From positions 1,426,001 through 1,490,000 of the forward strand of contig WIUZ02000005.1 in NCBI GenBank assembly GCA_015956445.1: a DNA stretch of 64,000 bases, read 5' to 3'. The stretch is from Thelephora terrestris (lineage: Eukaryota > Basidiomycota > Agaricomycetes > Thelephorales > Thelephoraceae). Made by a program: the position numbers and the translations under genes. Below, piece after piece: positions 33,425-46,281 of this stretch (positions within the stretch are counted from its first letter, which is position 1; every line of letters begins with the position of its first letter). The notes under the pieces were generated by a model. It worked only from the letters and a program-made list of their open reading frames with translations. It was not told the origin of the DNA and did no database searches.

Positions 33425-34674
33425 GTGGGAATGGCAACGATTCGCCGTGAGCCTTGGCTTCGCTGTCCTCCCCCTCTCCACTATTTATCCTCGCCGCGTA
33501 CATCTTTGAGGCCAAGTATATTTACAAGTCACGTACCGATACCCACACACGCCCACCTTCCATTCTTTTCTTTTCCGACTTTCGCCCGTCCATTTTTCGA
33601 TTTCCTAGGTCTCGCTTTTGTTGTATCTGCCCCCCTCCGTTCGTTTCCGGTCGTTCGTAGTTGCTGTCTCTTAATCTAGTAAACTAAAATCAAAGGTTTC
33701 GTGAACCGTGTAGTAAGAGTGAACTGAGCGTGACACTCCTGAGCCAACTGTACATGAAGCTCATTCTGCTACCAATATACTCGAAAGCTTCATTCTGGAC
33801 CCGAAGTCTTCGCGTGGACTAAGGATCAGTGAAATGATTTGCTCTCGGCACAGGGGTGCTTTGTTTGCCATTGGCTTCTTCCTCACAACATGTGAGCACC
33901 CCGCTCCTTCGCGGCTAGGCTACGCTTGCTTCGAACTTTGAACGTTGAAGCTGAGGGTTACCATTACACCCTTTCCGTCGTTGGATGTCATATGCGACCG
34001 CCGAAAGTTTTAAATCCTGCGAAGGATACCTGTGGCATTCCACGACTCGAAGACAGGATTTGAACAAAGTCCATCACACCTTCAACGTACGCTCAGTTGG
34101 TTCTTCTTTGGAAGTCACCAACAACAGACATGCCCCCCTCGCCCACAGCATGGTCACAGCAGAAGTCCTGAACAGATCCTCCGGATCCTGACGAGCCCTG
34201 ACTCGGTGCCCAACTCGCTTGACGAGTAGCTCAATCTCTGTGGTAGTAATAGCGGTCGAAAACCGTTGCGTGTCACATCAGAGAATATTGTTACTTCAGG
34301 GGCTGAGTCAACCTGTGGTTTAAGGTCATCATCATGATCCCACTAGGTCCCCCGTTGCCAACCTGCGTCATGCGATGCTTCGCCCGATATCATCTTCAAC
34401 TTGAGATCGAGTCCTCCGATCTCGCTCCGATCAACCTTCCGTCACTTCTTCACACTTTGTGCCTGTGCGCCTCACCGCATCCTTTTCCTGGATCTTGTCT
34501 TTCTGGTTCTCTTAAAATTCAGAGGGCTGTCATAATGGAGCCAAAAGCCGCCAGCGCCAGATATGTGGATCGTGAAGGTGCTAGCTTACAACAACTTCCG
34601 ATCTATGGTCATCGCTGGCCGTCAAATCTCTGAAGCCCAAGAGGGGCGTAGACAAGTTTGTGGACCCTTCGAAC
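33425..34674. other. Intergenic, no gene recognised
   Basis: About 1.25 kb between the GT31 gene and the convergent membrane protein B. Only short frames were seen, none with family-like sequence. Confidence 0.5.
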
Positions 34675-36730
34675 TTAAATAATTTGAACAGGCGACCCCT
34701 CCGAATGTCGAATACCTGCCTCTGGATCTTTCGTCCGGCCTCCAAACCCCTTCAATATCATACTAGGGGTTCTCGGTCCAGAAGTATATTGGCCGGGGAT
34801 ATCTTGATCCGAGCCAATTGTTGACCTTATCACCGGTCGATGTTGTTGCTGCGTATTTATGTTCGTCGCTTCCTCACCCACGCCATCCGTCCCCCTTCCC
34901 TCTGTGTATTGATGTTTCGTTGCCAGCAACCGATGGCGTATGAGACGTAAGATAGAAGTCCGTCTTCACACGGGTATACAGCAAATGTGCCACCTTACCT
35001 CACACGGTAGGGTCACATGGTATCAGCGCGTGTAGGGTATTTCCCATCCAATTCTACTCTAGCGGACCTGTAGCCGTGATCAAGAAAGCCGTTCAGATAA
35101 CGGACAGAGACAAGGGTTAACGCGGAAGCTCACGTTTGGTATACATAGGTTGCATCGATATAGCCGTCCGGAAGGGGCCTTTCAAAGGGATGGGCGGAGG
35201 GACACGTCGGTCCCCGGAGGAGGACGACTCCTGCGTTGTGACCCCGGAGATGCCTTGATCATCGAGCGGGATTGTGGAGGTTTCAAGCTTAGCCGGAACT
35301 ATATATGAGCTGGGCCTCTCCGCGTCTGTGCTGCGACTCCGATCTAAAATAGCCGCAGTCCTCGGGCACGCGACGCTCATAGGAATGGACAGTTGGTAGG
35401 CTGAATCATCGTCCACGATAGACAAAGTGGCAGGGTCTGTGAATGGGGAAGAAGGCGTCTGGGAGATACGCCGCGAATTTGTGAACGGGAAATATGTTTT
35501 CGACTGGGTGATTGCCGACGAGCGATTCATGGCTGTGGGACCTTTGCCGTTGGGAGGTGAATGGGGCATTGCCCGGTAAGCCCGACGTTCCAGAGGATCA
35601 CCCAGGCCCCGGTCCCGCCTGTGTTGCAACCCGTTTTTTTCAGCTTGGGTGTCAACGTGGTGTGTTTCCCACTCGCTATGGTCCTCAGGCGTAGCATCCA
35701 GATCGTGAGGATTGTGGCGCGCAAATGGATCATCGGCGAATGGATCATCCTGCACCCGGGGCCGAGGGGTGTCTATATCTCGTGTCTGAGCTTGGCGTTG
35801 CTTATTCCTCCGATATTGTCGGCGGCACATGAATGTCATCAAGAGAGCGACCACGACCGCGACGCCAACCACTGTGAACGTGCCGACGACAGCGCCACGA
35901 TTGCCGAAGAATCTAAACAACGGTTTGAGGTTCGAATAAGATATTGTGAACGGTTCTCGTACCCTTGGGCGGCTGAACTATCAGGTACCCCCGTATTCCC
36001 TGAACCCAACTGCGTCAACGAAGTGAATGCGTCATTCTGATTGGTTGACTCTGTCGGTGTAGGGTTCAAAATTGACGGCGGTGATAACGTGGAGGAATAG
36101 GTCCCAGAATGGGTGACAATGCTCGATGTTGGAACACGGAACGATTGGGAACTCTTCGGGTCTGAGCTGCGGGTAATGACCGAGAGGGTCAAAGGACCGG
36201 ACGTCGGTGACGGCTCTGAGGTCAGTGTAGGTGAGGGACTCAGAGCGGAGGAAGAAGGCGGCTGAGAGGATGACGATGATGGCCTATGCAAAGGAACACG
36301 TTAACACTTTGTCAGTCGATCATTTGGAATGTGATAATGTTGGTCGTGCTACTTTAAATTCTAGGTTGAGTACTCACACAAAGGTCGCTGTCTTATCGGT
36401 AGACGAAGATTGCCAAGAATGAGGAATCGAAGGACTTGACATTTTCGGCAATGATTGGTGACAGGCGGATGAAATGGGAGTCGTGGAGAATGGTGATACC
36501 GTAACAGAAGTTGGCAGTCTGAAAGGAGGAATGGTCAGTATTCGTGTATGTCCGCAACCTTCCAACGAGAACATACGAAGGATATGGTACAGATTAGTGG
36601 CAATATTAGGTCAGATCCTGACACATAGGACCGTCAGCTCCGAGGTCGAAGTGGTCACTGTCCGCCCGGTACCCTTCAACCACGAGGTTGGCTTGGAGCA
36701 GAAGGGGATGGTCAGACCGGAGGTTCGCAA
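34675..36730 (-). CDS. Mucin-like single-pass membrane protein B (paralogue of protein A)
   Basis: The ectodomain is Ser/Thr/Pro-rich: TVTTSTSELTV and LPTSVTVSPFSTTPISSA, then SSPSIPHSWQSSSTDKTATF joined to VPSSSSSQPPSSSALSPSPT. A phase-2 intron leads to QGFFGNRGAVVGTFTVVGVA and VVVALLMTFMCRRQYRRNKQ, one helix and a basic stop-transfer. The cytosolic tail has DDPFADDPFARHNPHDLD and RRVPPPIPLKGPFRTAI. The frame can end at 35117 (TKRELPR); a GTGAGC donor at 35133 with an acceptor at 34902 would add an exon ending SEGSPVQII at 34675. That intron would be long (232 bases) for this genome. The N-terminal exons and signal peptide are unresolved; coding-like sequence reaches at least 36730. It is related to protein A in the helix motif and intron phase. 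Confidence 0.6.
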
Positions 36731-37527
36731 ATGAGAGGCGGTTTTATACGTTGAAACGCGATATATTCGCACATACAAACAGGCACACGTGGTGAATAAG
36801 AAAACCAGATCAAATACCTGGAACACACCTTCAAATGGAGAAGTCCGCAACTGTTCATTATGAATCAACATCAGACGGCGAAGTTAGTACGTCCATCGGA
36901 TGGTTTACTTCATGATCTCGTTCTGAACATGGACAGAGACCACCGAGGCGCGAGGAATAGCATGGGGGCGGTGGCACGGCGAAATGATTCAGGGACCGAC
37001 GGTATATTCGACGTATAGATCCCGAGGATAACTGGAGACATAGCTGCAAACAAAGCTAGCGGGAAAACAGTCAGTTGTTAATGCTTGACCTATGTGATCA
37101 CCGCTTCTCGCCCACCATCAAAAGAAAAAGGCCATTAAGTTTGAATTCGAAAATAATTTGCTGTGAGGTCGACAACCGGGGGAGGAGCCAAAATCAGAGG
37201 GAGGGAAGATGAGGCGGTCCCACAGACTCGGACGCAGTCTTGTGGTCAATCGTGGTGGGGTATGATTACAGTATAAAGCTAAGGGGGACAAGATGGAATG
37301 GGGAATGGATGCAACTCGCCGCGTTGGACCCATCGACGACGATGGCTGTCCGAGCAAGCAACCTCTATGTACGATAGTGGCGGTGGTCAGTAGGTATTAA
37401 GAGTCCATAATCTGTCGTGTTGGGCAGCCATCAGCTCATCGATAGACGAACGGAACAAATCTAGCCCACCAAGAGATAAGTAGTAGAAACTGAGCGCTGG
37501 GCACTCGTCCGATCGGGTATCCACCCT
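36731..37527. other. 5' region of protein B and 3' region of the Rab gene
   Basis: About 800 bases. A start with MSPVILGIYTSNIPSVPESF near 37040 could belong to protein B but has no clear signal peptide. Nothing else recognised. Confidence 0.35.
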
Positions 37528-38531
<1,004 letters not shown>

Positions 38532-39560
38532 GAGGAAGTCTGGCCACACGACTCAGCCCAACGACGTCCTTCAGGATGGGACAACCGAACTAGACGGGGC
38601 GCACCATAAGTTTCGAGGAGTTCAGTGGCGTCAGCATCGTAGTCGCTTATGGCCATCTGAGAAAGAGGAGGCGAAAGAGTGTCAAAGTGGCTGATAGCTG
38701 CCGCCCTGGGGAAGGCTACCAGAAACGGGTCACAAACATTTTTCTCACACCCAACCCTCTCTTCCCGGAGCGCCCACTCTTTGCACGGTACACAAACATA
38801 CACCACTCTTTCTGCAACTGATACAGTGCTGGGATCTACGATGTAATACCAGGGGTGCGCTGCTGCGATTGTACAGGCATGCAGCCCCATAATTCTACCT
38901 TTCCCCCGATTTTGATTGAGCCAGAACCGTGCCTTGGCCAAAGTGCCATGCTCTTGTGAGATGCTCTACAGGAACCTTGATTCCCTGTTGACCCAAGCAT
39001 AACCTCTGAGTTGTCCAGTATCATTGCTGATCCGGTGTCACAGTGCGCTTCATCTGCCCCGTCTTCACCCCTGTCGGGATAGTAGGACACTGTTGTAGCC
39101 AACGCCTCATGCGTGAGGCCTGCAGGCCTGAGGAGTCAACTAAGCTAGTGTGAATCTGCTGCATTTAAAGCATCGCGTAATTTCTTCCAATCTGACCATT
39201 GTCATAGATTCATCTCGGCAAGACCGACGAATCCCGCACCTGCATGTATCTCGAGTTTCCCGTGCAGCGAAGGGCGAAATGTTGCTGTCGTGTCTTTTCT
39301 AAGGTCTCGGCATGGGCATTCTGTGTAGACACGCCCAAAAGCACGAACGGAGCATTGTCGGAAGAGACTGGATTCGCCTTGACGATGACAGACGTCAACT
39401 GCGACATTAACCTGTAACTTCGCAGAGAGGTAACGGGACGCATCGTTCAACGAGGTTCAAGTATAAGAATGGTCAGCGTGGCAGTGAAGGTGGCCGGGGA
39501 AGCCAGAATCACCGTGAGTGAGGCTTGAAACGAGGTTGTTTTGACGATGTATGTCCCTTG
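38532..39560. other. Gene-poor stretch upstream of the Rab gene
   Basis: No family-like coding sequence. A minus-strand frame over 38528-38941 overlaps the Rab start and has no recognisable features, so it is treated as chance. A short minus-strand frame around 39210-39440 reads KANPVSSDNAPFVLLGVSTQ and might belong to the unassigned open stretch at 39634-40035. Confidence 0.35.
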
Positions 39561-39633
39561 AAATTCGACCATCGCCTCGGATGTGGTCGCGCTTTCTCGC
39601 GTTCGCTCAAGAGCTGTACCTGGTCAGGATGGT

Positions 39634-40035
39634 CTACCGAATGACTGCACCTAGTGGTGTAATTCCATCCCACAGAACCGAAAGATCGTCGACCTTTTCG
39701 ACGGAGACAAGGAACCCGTAAAGATTCTGGACGAAAGCCGCCACTTCAGCTCTCGGCGTCCGAGCGATGGGAAGGAAGGTGCTGACATCTTCATTGCTTT
39801 GGACTCCTCTGAAACTAACTGGAATATCGTACCTTCCACCGTCTTCACTGCGAAGTGTGCACGGATGCACCAAAATGTGGCCAGTTGGAGCGCGGATTTC
39901 AGAGCTCACATGTAAACTCCAAGGTACTACCGCCGTAGGAGCATGGGAATTGTCTGGTGCATCGTTGACATTTCCTTCATAGGTCGCTCTGTCGGGCGCA
40001 GGGGTTCGTGGAGAAGAAATTGGCCTTCCGGCGAA
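39634..40035 (-). CDS. Unassigned open stretch, possible gene or remnant
   Basis: The minus strand is open for about 130 codons with protein-like composition: SPRTPAPDRATYEGNVND, then SEIRAPTGHILVHPCTLRSE, GRYDIPVSFRGVQSNEDVST and ARTPRAEVAAFVQNLYGFLV. It ends VLWDGITPLGAVIR, where a weak gtgcag donor could continue it. Further down the same strand the stretches VEFQGTYIVKTTSFQASLTV (near 39565) and KANPVSSDNAPFVLLGVSTQ (near 39370) look coding-like in other frames. I recognise no family and no convincing start codon. It may be an intron-containing lineage-specific gene or the remains of one, lying next to a decayed esterase. Confidence 0.3.
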   Translation of the reverse strand, partial: FAGRPISSPRTPAPDRATYEGNVNDAPDNSHAPTAVVPWSLHVSSEIRAPTGHILVHPCTLRSEDGGRYDIPVSFRGVQSNEDVSTFLPIARTPRAEVAAFVQNLYGFLVSVEKVDDLSVLWDGITPLGAVIR

Positions 40036-40524
40036 AAAAAAGGTTCAATGCTTTCTTGTTTGGTGGACTATAGAGAGACCGGCGAGATAACCAGCGCGAC
40101 GGGCCGAAGGGAAACGGTTGACCACATTGATTTAATGCAGCCGATCAGAGTCCTCTCGAGCTTAACGGGATCCATTTCCCTGCCCTTCTCGATACCTAGA
40201 GACAGAGGGGTCTGGCATCCTATCAATCTAGAGTCCGAGCGGAGCCCAACCACCAATATTTCAGGCACTACGATGCAAAACTGTTTCACAGACTTAGGGT
40301 GGAACAAAATCCGACAGCCGTCAGCACACCTGCTCCCTAAAGGCAACGGGTGGCCGGTGTTTATAATCTTCTTCTGAAGCGAAAAATCACATACTGGCTA
40401 TCGCAGGGAGTGTTGGACGCCACCAGGCACTATTTCGACCGAGAATACATCCTCTAGCAATGCGCGTAAACGTAAGTGGTCTCCAGTAAGATGGCGAAGT
40501 CCCTGACAGCCTGTACTTGGGGCG

Positions 40525-41175
40525 AAATCATCTTTGTTTTCGTCGACTATCGACTCGCTGCGGAGGTTCCCTATCCAGCTGCAGTTGAGGATGCTGTAGA
40601 GAGCCTGAAATGGGTATTGGTGAACGATAAGCTCGTAGGGGCGGGCGGGCGGGGAATTACCGTTGGAGGCTCTTCGGACTCCAGAGGTTATATGCGTCTT
40701 CCGACTTTCCCAAAGCTCACGTTCAAGTTCTCAGGGAAGCGGTGGTAACCTGGTAGCGGCCCTCGCCCATGAGGCAGCTTCCATGAACCCACCAATTCCA
40801 CTAACCTTCCAGGCACATATTGGTCATTCCAGTCACCGGCAGTCCAGCCTCCTCAACCGAAAGGGTTTACCCATCCCGGTCGGAGAAATCCAAGACCCGT
40901 TGTCTCGCTCCAGACCGTATGCTGTGATTCCGTAACCTTTGCTTATCCAGCCAGGCGGATCGAACAAAATGGGTTAACTCACATGCTTTTGCGCTAGACT
41001 GAAGTTACTCCACAGGCCTGGGTTGAAGTACGTGAGCGCGACGTTTTTGGGGAGAGGCTAAGGAAATCCAGCAGGGCCGAAATAGTTATTTACCCAAACG
41101 CCCCATACGCCATAATGGCAACGGACGGCGGTGAAGCCCTGGCACACCGATGCTTTTCTCAGCTGATAAGGCCCA
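40525..41175 (+). pseudogene. Decayed alpha/beta-hydrolase-3 (hormone-sensitive-lipase-like) esterase
   Basis: The pieces follow the family order. FVFVDYRLAAEVPYPAAVED and ESLKWVLVNDK match the DYRLAPE region; GITVGGSSDS then GSGGNLVAALAHEAA match the GDSAGG nucleophile region. ILVIPVTGSPAS, LAPDRML, LSSQADRTKWVNSHAFA, VFGERLRKS and VIYPNAPYAIMATDGGEALA match the C-terminal half. The frame changes between LTFQA and ILVIPV, there is a TGA after LAPDRML and another after HAFALD. The catalytic Ser motif is scrambled, the catalytic His of APHAIM is Tyr, and the N-terminal HGGG part is missing. It is therefore a host-gene relic, not a working enzyme. Confidence 0.75.
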
Positions 41176-43568
41176 TGCGGTTCTTGGGCTTTTTCAGGGT
41201 GAGTAATGTTGCAACTCATAGATCTGATCCCAATATTCAAATCAGATGACAACACGCTGACTCTAGGGTACTGCAAATCAGTGGGAAGCTCGTAAATGAC
41301 GCCACGATTTCGTACCACAGACCATGAGGTCGTCGGAGAAAGCGGCAGGTAGAAAGAGGGCCCTTGTATGGTCTCACGATAGAATTCTGGACCTCAATAC
41401 GCCAGCCTCTTCGAGACTAGGTTGTACGTCACAGCACTATCTTTGCGAATGTTCTACATTTGAGATGAGTACCCCAATACTTGATCCGAGAACCGAAGTG
41501 GATGGTGTGAAAATACTCCCCAGCGAGGGATAGGGCGTGAAGGCCGGCCATTGAGGCGAGGTTCATTGTGCGATTATGCTATGGACCCAGATATTGGGGC
41601 CGTCATAGTCGACTCGATTCAGTAACTGACTCGACATGTTTGAAGGAAATCAGGGGTTCAAACGCGATGTATAGACCTAGCCTGTGGTTTAATTAATTAA
41701 AAAATTAGGCTTCTGGACGTGCTCTTCAGAATATTGCCCAACACTGGATGTTAACCTGAGTCTATCTTAGCCGTAAAGCGGCACGAGGTTGTGTGTTGGG
41801 CATCTTCATGGCCGCGCCGGCCCTGTGACGCAATTTTTGCAGGGTCAAGGGCGCGCGAGTCCGTCGTCCGCACGTTTGGAGTCCCATTTGGCTTTCCGGA
41901 AGGGTCGTTACTGGGGAGATCGCTCAGTGGGAACAAGCGTTCTACTCGGTAATCTTCGAGGTCGGTGGGAGGAAGCGGCACAAATTTCAGTCGCCGTTTC
42001 TTGAAGCGCCTAGGTCAGGGAGGGGCAGAGGTCGAGATGACGGTATAGACGGACCTAGATGCTCCGAGGCCCAGGCAATGTAAACCTCCGCCCCACGATC
42101 TGCATCTAGCATACCGGAGATCAGTGGCGGCTACCATCCAACATGCAGTGGGTAACCTTCTATTTCCGTGAATCAAGTCGACGTTATTATCTCCCAAGAA
42201 GAAAAGGCGGAATTGATGCAATATGGCGCAAATACGTAGGGCGCTGCCTTGTTCCGACCCGCGTAAGCGGAGCTACTGGGTAACCTGAGGCTAGGGCGAG
42301 AGGCGACCCTGTTGTACGATTATCTTCGCATCAAAATTGGGTCCCACCGCATGGTCTGGTATCCTGTGCGCTGGCTCCAAGAGGCGGGCAGCATGATAGC
42401 CATAAGTTCTACAAGGTAAATCTACCTCGGCGTGTGACGGGACCCGTGGCAAGCGCGTTCTGTTCCATGTGGTGTCTATGGGTTTAACCTGCGAGGGCAG
42501 CGGTTGTCGCTGCGCAACAAGGCACGCCAACGGCAAACCACTCAGATAGCCGCTTGACGCTGAGCGGACTGGGTAGTCGCTTATTATTTTGCTAAGGCAT
42601 TGGAGATATCAGATTCTTAGAAGGGAGAGTAAGTAGTGCCATGGCATCATAGCAAGGTGACGGCGGCGGTGGAACCCAGCGAATCCGTCGTCCCTCAATG
42701 CTAATCTGAGGCAAGTCCGACACTTTGAAGCGCCACCGTCGTGGGGGAGGTGCTCACCATATGTGCGAACCTTGGAACATTGTTCGTTGAACCTTGAAGA
42801 AACGCTCATACTGAGGTTTGACTTGTTCGTTTCCGACTCGCCGATTCCGCATTTTGAGGTACTCGCGAGGGTGAGATCTTTCTTCTCTGTTGGGAAACCG
42901 CCCAGTGGCCAAACATTGAGCGCTGTGAGCGCTTAAGCGCTTACGATCCGCTTAGGCTCGGACCGATTTAAAATTACTCGTTTCGCAGGTGCATGACACT
43001 CCGTAAAAGGTGCGGTTACATTCCCTATCGTCCGCATGTTCCCAAACGGAGAGTCTGGACCCGTGATCGGCATGGACGCGAGCAAGAGGCGTCACGTCGT
43101 GGGACATCCTTTTAAAGTCTGAAACCTTAAACAGTTGGTCACGTACGCGGGTAATGAAATGAATGATGGAGAGCCGTGTTTGCACCAAATGGAGCATCAC
43201 GACTCCAAAATTCTTCCTACAATGATTGCCACTCTCCGAGTCGCCTGATCAATATCCGCCTTTAGTCATGATTAGCCCTGCACGAAAGCTAGGCGCGCTG
43301 CCTTCCTGGAGGGGAAGCGACCTCAAAGGATGGATGTGACGAAGAAGAAGGGTTGTGCGACTGGTTCCCATACGCACTGTCGGGTCTCCGGTGCATAGTA
43401 CGTGAGTATCCTGTAGGGTTGAGCCTCGCGGGCGGAGAAACGAGAAGCGAAATCACAACTTCCGAAACGCAGGAACAAAAGGCTCTCTGGCATTGAGATT
43501 GCTTCGCTACAAGGTAGGTACAAACTTACGGCAGCATCGGGAGCGTGGTCTCGGGTAGCTTTGGCACT
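41176..43568. other. Gene-poor stretch, no gene recognised
   Basis: About 2.4 kb between the esterase relic and the cupin. I find only short frames on both strands without family features, and a lone 14-base palindrome at 42928-42941. Confidence 0.5.
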
Positions 43569-44346
43569 CTATAAGCGCGGGGAAATGATATCGACGAGTT
43601 CCTTTCCATTCACTCTGGCCGGAACAGCATCGATAACGAATGTCATCCAGCGCGTCCAGGTTGTCCCTGGATTCTTCCACGCGTGGTTGGTGCCCCTCTG
43701 GACAACGGTGTCGCCAGGATTTTTGAGGTGGGTCTCAGTGCCATCCGGAAAGATCAAGACGACTTCTCCGGACACTACAACGAGAACGTGGACAATCACC
43801 TCGATTATTAGCACCCGGGTATCATAGGGGTGGAATGTGCTCACACAGGACGTTCAAATCGATTGTTGAGGTGCGGTGCTGTTAAGGGAAATAGCCGCTT
43901 TGAGCTCGAGTCTAGAACACGCGATCATTGGACTGGCGGCGTACCATAGAAGTCTCTTGCCCGGGTCCGAGATCGGTAAAAAGGCAAGCGGCATTTTTTG
44001 GAGTAGATATTCCTACAACCTCTCTCATCGCTCCATCCGTACTGTAAGGCGATCTGCGTGTCAGCCCACCCACAGTAATACACGTGGGGAACGAAGAGTA
44101 ACTTACTCGGTATTGTTATCGTTGGAAGGGAAAGAGTCGGTTACCCATAGTTTTCCCAGAGCAACGTTGAATTGGGGTACACACTGTTGAGGGTCATGTT
44201 GTGAGTGTTCGTGACGAGTACTTCGCGAAGACCCTCTCCACCTTGACGGGCATGGGGGAGTCACTGCGAATGATTTCTTTACCGCTGATGTCGTGAGCAG
44301 TGACAATCCTGCGGACAGGAGGAAGCGTCGTCTGGAACTTGGTCAT
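43569..44346 (-). CDS. Small cupin-domain protein
   Basis: A single RmlC-like cupin of about 180 residues. ATG 44346 gives MTKFQTTLPPVRRIVTAHDI and SGKEIIRSDSPMPVKVER. Short introns join CVPQFNVALGKLWVTDSF, PSNDNNT, DTDGAMREVVG, CLFTDLGPGQETSM, HRTSTIDLNVL, and then LSGEVVLIFPDGTETHLKNP with GDTVVQRGTNHAWKNPGTTW. It ends VNGKELVDIISPRL. The cupin strands and the His of RGTNHAW are present, but only one His precedes (MHRT), so metal binding is uncertain. It resembles fungal cupins of unknown reaction often found near metabolic genes; here neighbours give no pathway. A TATATAA box lies 80 bases upstream. Confidence 0.8.
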
Positions 44347-44424
44347 GTATTCTCAAGTGAGAGAGGGAGGTGCGTGGGGCTGTTGGGTTGAGAAAGGAAG
44401 GATTGGGGAAACAACCCGACCCAC

Positions 44425-44431
44425 TTATATA
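44425..44431 (-). promoter_or_regulatory. TATA box of the cupin gene
   Basis: TATATAA on the minus strand, about 80 bases before the ATG at 44346. Confidence 0.5.
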
Positions 44432-44641
44432 TTGTTCGTGGTGGAGCCTGAGGGTGGGCCGAAGAAGAGACGCACAATAAACAAATAAAACATCAGCCGA
44501 GATAGGACCCCTCTCGTGAAGATATGGTGAGGCAGCACGGCGATGCCCGTTGTCCACGGAGGAGCACGTGTTGGACCAGATGCATTACATGTAAGAACCC
44601 ATATACAGAGCCAGGAACCATAACAGAAGCAAAGGTCTGAG

Positions 44642-46010
44642 CTAAGAGGAAGTGTCTGTACGCATTTCTCGTCAGATAGCCGTTGTGAGATGATCAAATC
44701 AGACGCACAATAATAATACTCGTCAATTAAAGGCATCCAGTCTTTCAAAAACGCACTCGCTATGCCAAGTAGGGGTATGTTAGCAACTCTGTCCGCCACC
44801 ATATCCAGTTTGGGCCTAGATTCCGGGATCAGACTGCTTACACACTCGGTTATAACTTGAAATCAATACCTTGTAAAAGTGCGCCAAATAGCACCGCGGA
44901 ATAGATACCAAAGAATGTCTCGGTCTCTCCGGGCGTACTCTGATCGTTCCAAAGAAGAAGAAGCAGATGTCTTTCGACGAAGGTTTCGCGAAATCATTTC
45001 CAACGCAATGGAGGTTCCCAGTGGGTTGTTGGTTGCTTTGTCACGAGACAACATAATGACTTTGAAGGCGATGAGCGTTATTGAGCCGAACGACATGGCA
45101 GGATACCTTACCATAGATGAGGGGTCGCAAGATGCACAAAGATTCAACAAGCCAATCTCTAGGAGAGGACAAAGGCTTCACGAGGGCAAACGGCGCTTTC
45201 ACGGCCGAACTAGAGAGAGCCTTCGGGAGCAGAAAGTCGTCTACCGGCGAGACAGCTGCAGTAGGAGGCGGTGGGGCAAGGAGGGGGTGTGGTCGTAGTG
45301 GGATATGATTGTTCTTCAGATGGTCTGGAGTCTGGGGTGGGGATAAGGGGGGAGAGGAGGGTGCCAGAGTCGGGGACGAGGAATTGGAAGGGGGTGGAAG
45401 AGACGCGATGTCGAAATCTCTTTCGGGTAGCGGGGGACCGACCAAAGGACGCCTCGTGATACGTAGGAGAGTAAAACGTAAAATTGCCCTATCGATTCGG
45501 GGATAAGGATAAGGATCCGGTGCAAACGAGAACACAACGCATTTGAAACGTACTTGAGACATTCGAGAAGGATCACGACTCTCCAACGGGTCCTGTCGGT
45601 AGTTTTCCGTCGCAAGCCCATTTCGATCAACAGCTCGAGGTAACGGAGGACTTCGAGGGTTCGCGCAAACCATTTGTATCTTGAGTCCTTTTTGGCCCAT
45701 GCACGGGTATAACGAGAGTGGGGAGAAGATGGGATAAGGGGTTTGTACTTGGGATCTGACTGGATGACCCTGTTGAGCAGGGTGTCATGGTAAAGACTGG
45801 TCGTGTTCAGCAATGCGGCCACTTGACCAAATATGAGGCGATATTCAACAGACACGGGTTGTGATACGCACAAGCTTCCGAAGCGAGTTCAGCATCCTTG
45901 AACCTTCCTGGCAAAATCCACGTCACGGAACGAAGTGAGGACTCAAGATTCGAGATGACGGAAACATTGCTCAAGAGAAAGGTTTCATATCTTGCCAAGG
46001 CCGACGACAT
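44642..46010 (-). CDS. PEX16: Peroxin-16 (peroxisomal membrane biogenesis)
   Basis: PEX16 acts in insertion of peroxisomal membrane proteins and in peroxisome formation from the ER. ATG 46010 gives MSSALARYETFLLSNVSVIS and ESSLRSVTWILPGRFKDAEL. Later exons read VEYRLIFGQVAALLNTTSLY, RYTRAWAKKDSRYKWFARTL, EVLRYLELLIEMGLRRKTTD, RWRVVILLECLK and ILRFTLLRITRRPLVGPPLP. A Pro/Ser-rich loop of about 100 residues then precedes LVESLCILRPLIY, VIMLSRDKATNNPLGTSIAL, YARRDRDILWYLFRGAIWRT and LDMVADRVANIPLLGIASAF. The end is LKDWMPLIDEYYYYTSS; splicing out a small intron (gtgcgt to gtacag) gives the typical YYYYT ending. All family blocks are present. Confidence 0.9.
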
Positions 46011-46281
46011 CACCGGAATGTGCGCAAGCGAGACGCAGAAAACGTTTTGAGGACGTTTGCGCCCGTCGTTTGTCAGAAAACCGGATGGACGTCGTGCGTT
46101 GCGGTGTGGGTGAGGCTTGTGATAACCCGACGACTGCCCCGTTCCGGTTCCGGACTCACCGGCTGAACACAACCTCTTTCTCGATCTGCCGTGTGGCTGG
46201 CTCAAGGTCAGGGCACGTTTTTGTCTTTGACGAGACTCTTACGCTGCATTTGTAGGCTTCACAGAGCCTTTGGGTTAGATC
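46011..46281. promoter_or_regulatory. Divergent 5' region, PEX16 / coiled-coil gene
   Basis: The two start codons point away from each other across 271 bases. No TATA box recognised. Confidence 0.4.

Noticed and set aside
42928-42941. Perfect palindrome agcgcttaagcgct
   Set aside because: A single 14-base palindrome without a poly-T run, repeat partners or neighbouring gene; chance is sufficient.
45117-45506. Plus-strand Gly-rich frames
   Set aside because: They are antisense to the Pro/Ser-rich loop of PEX16.
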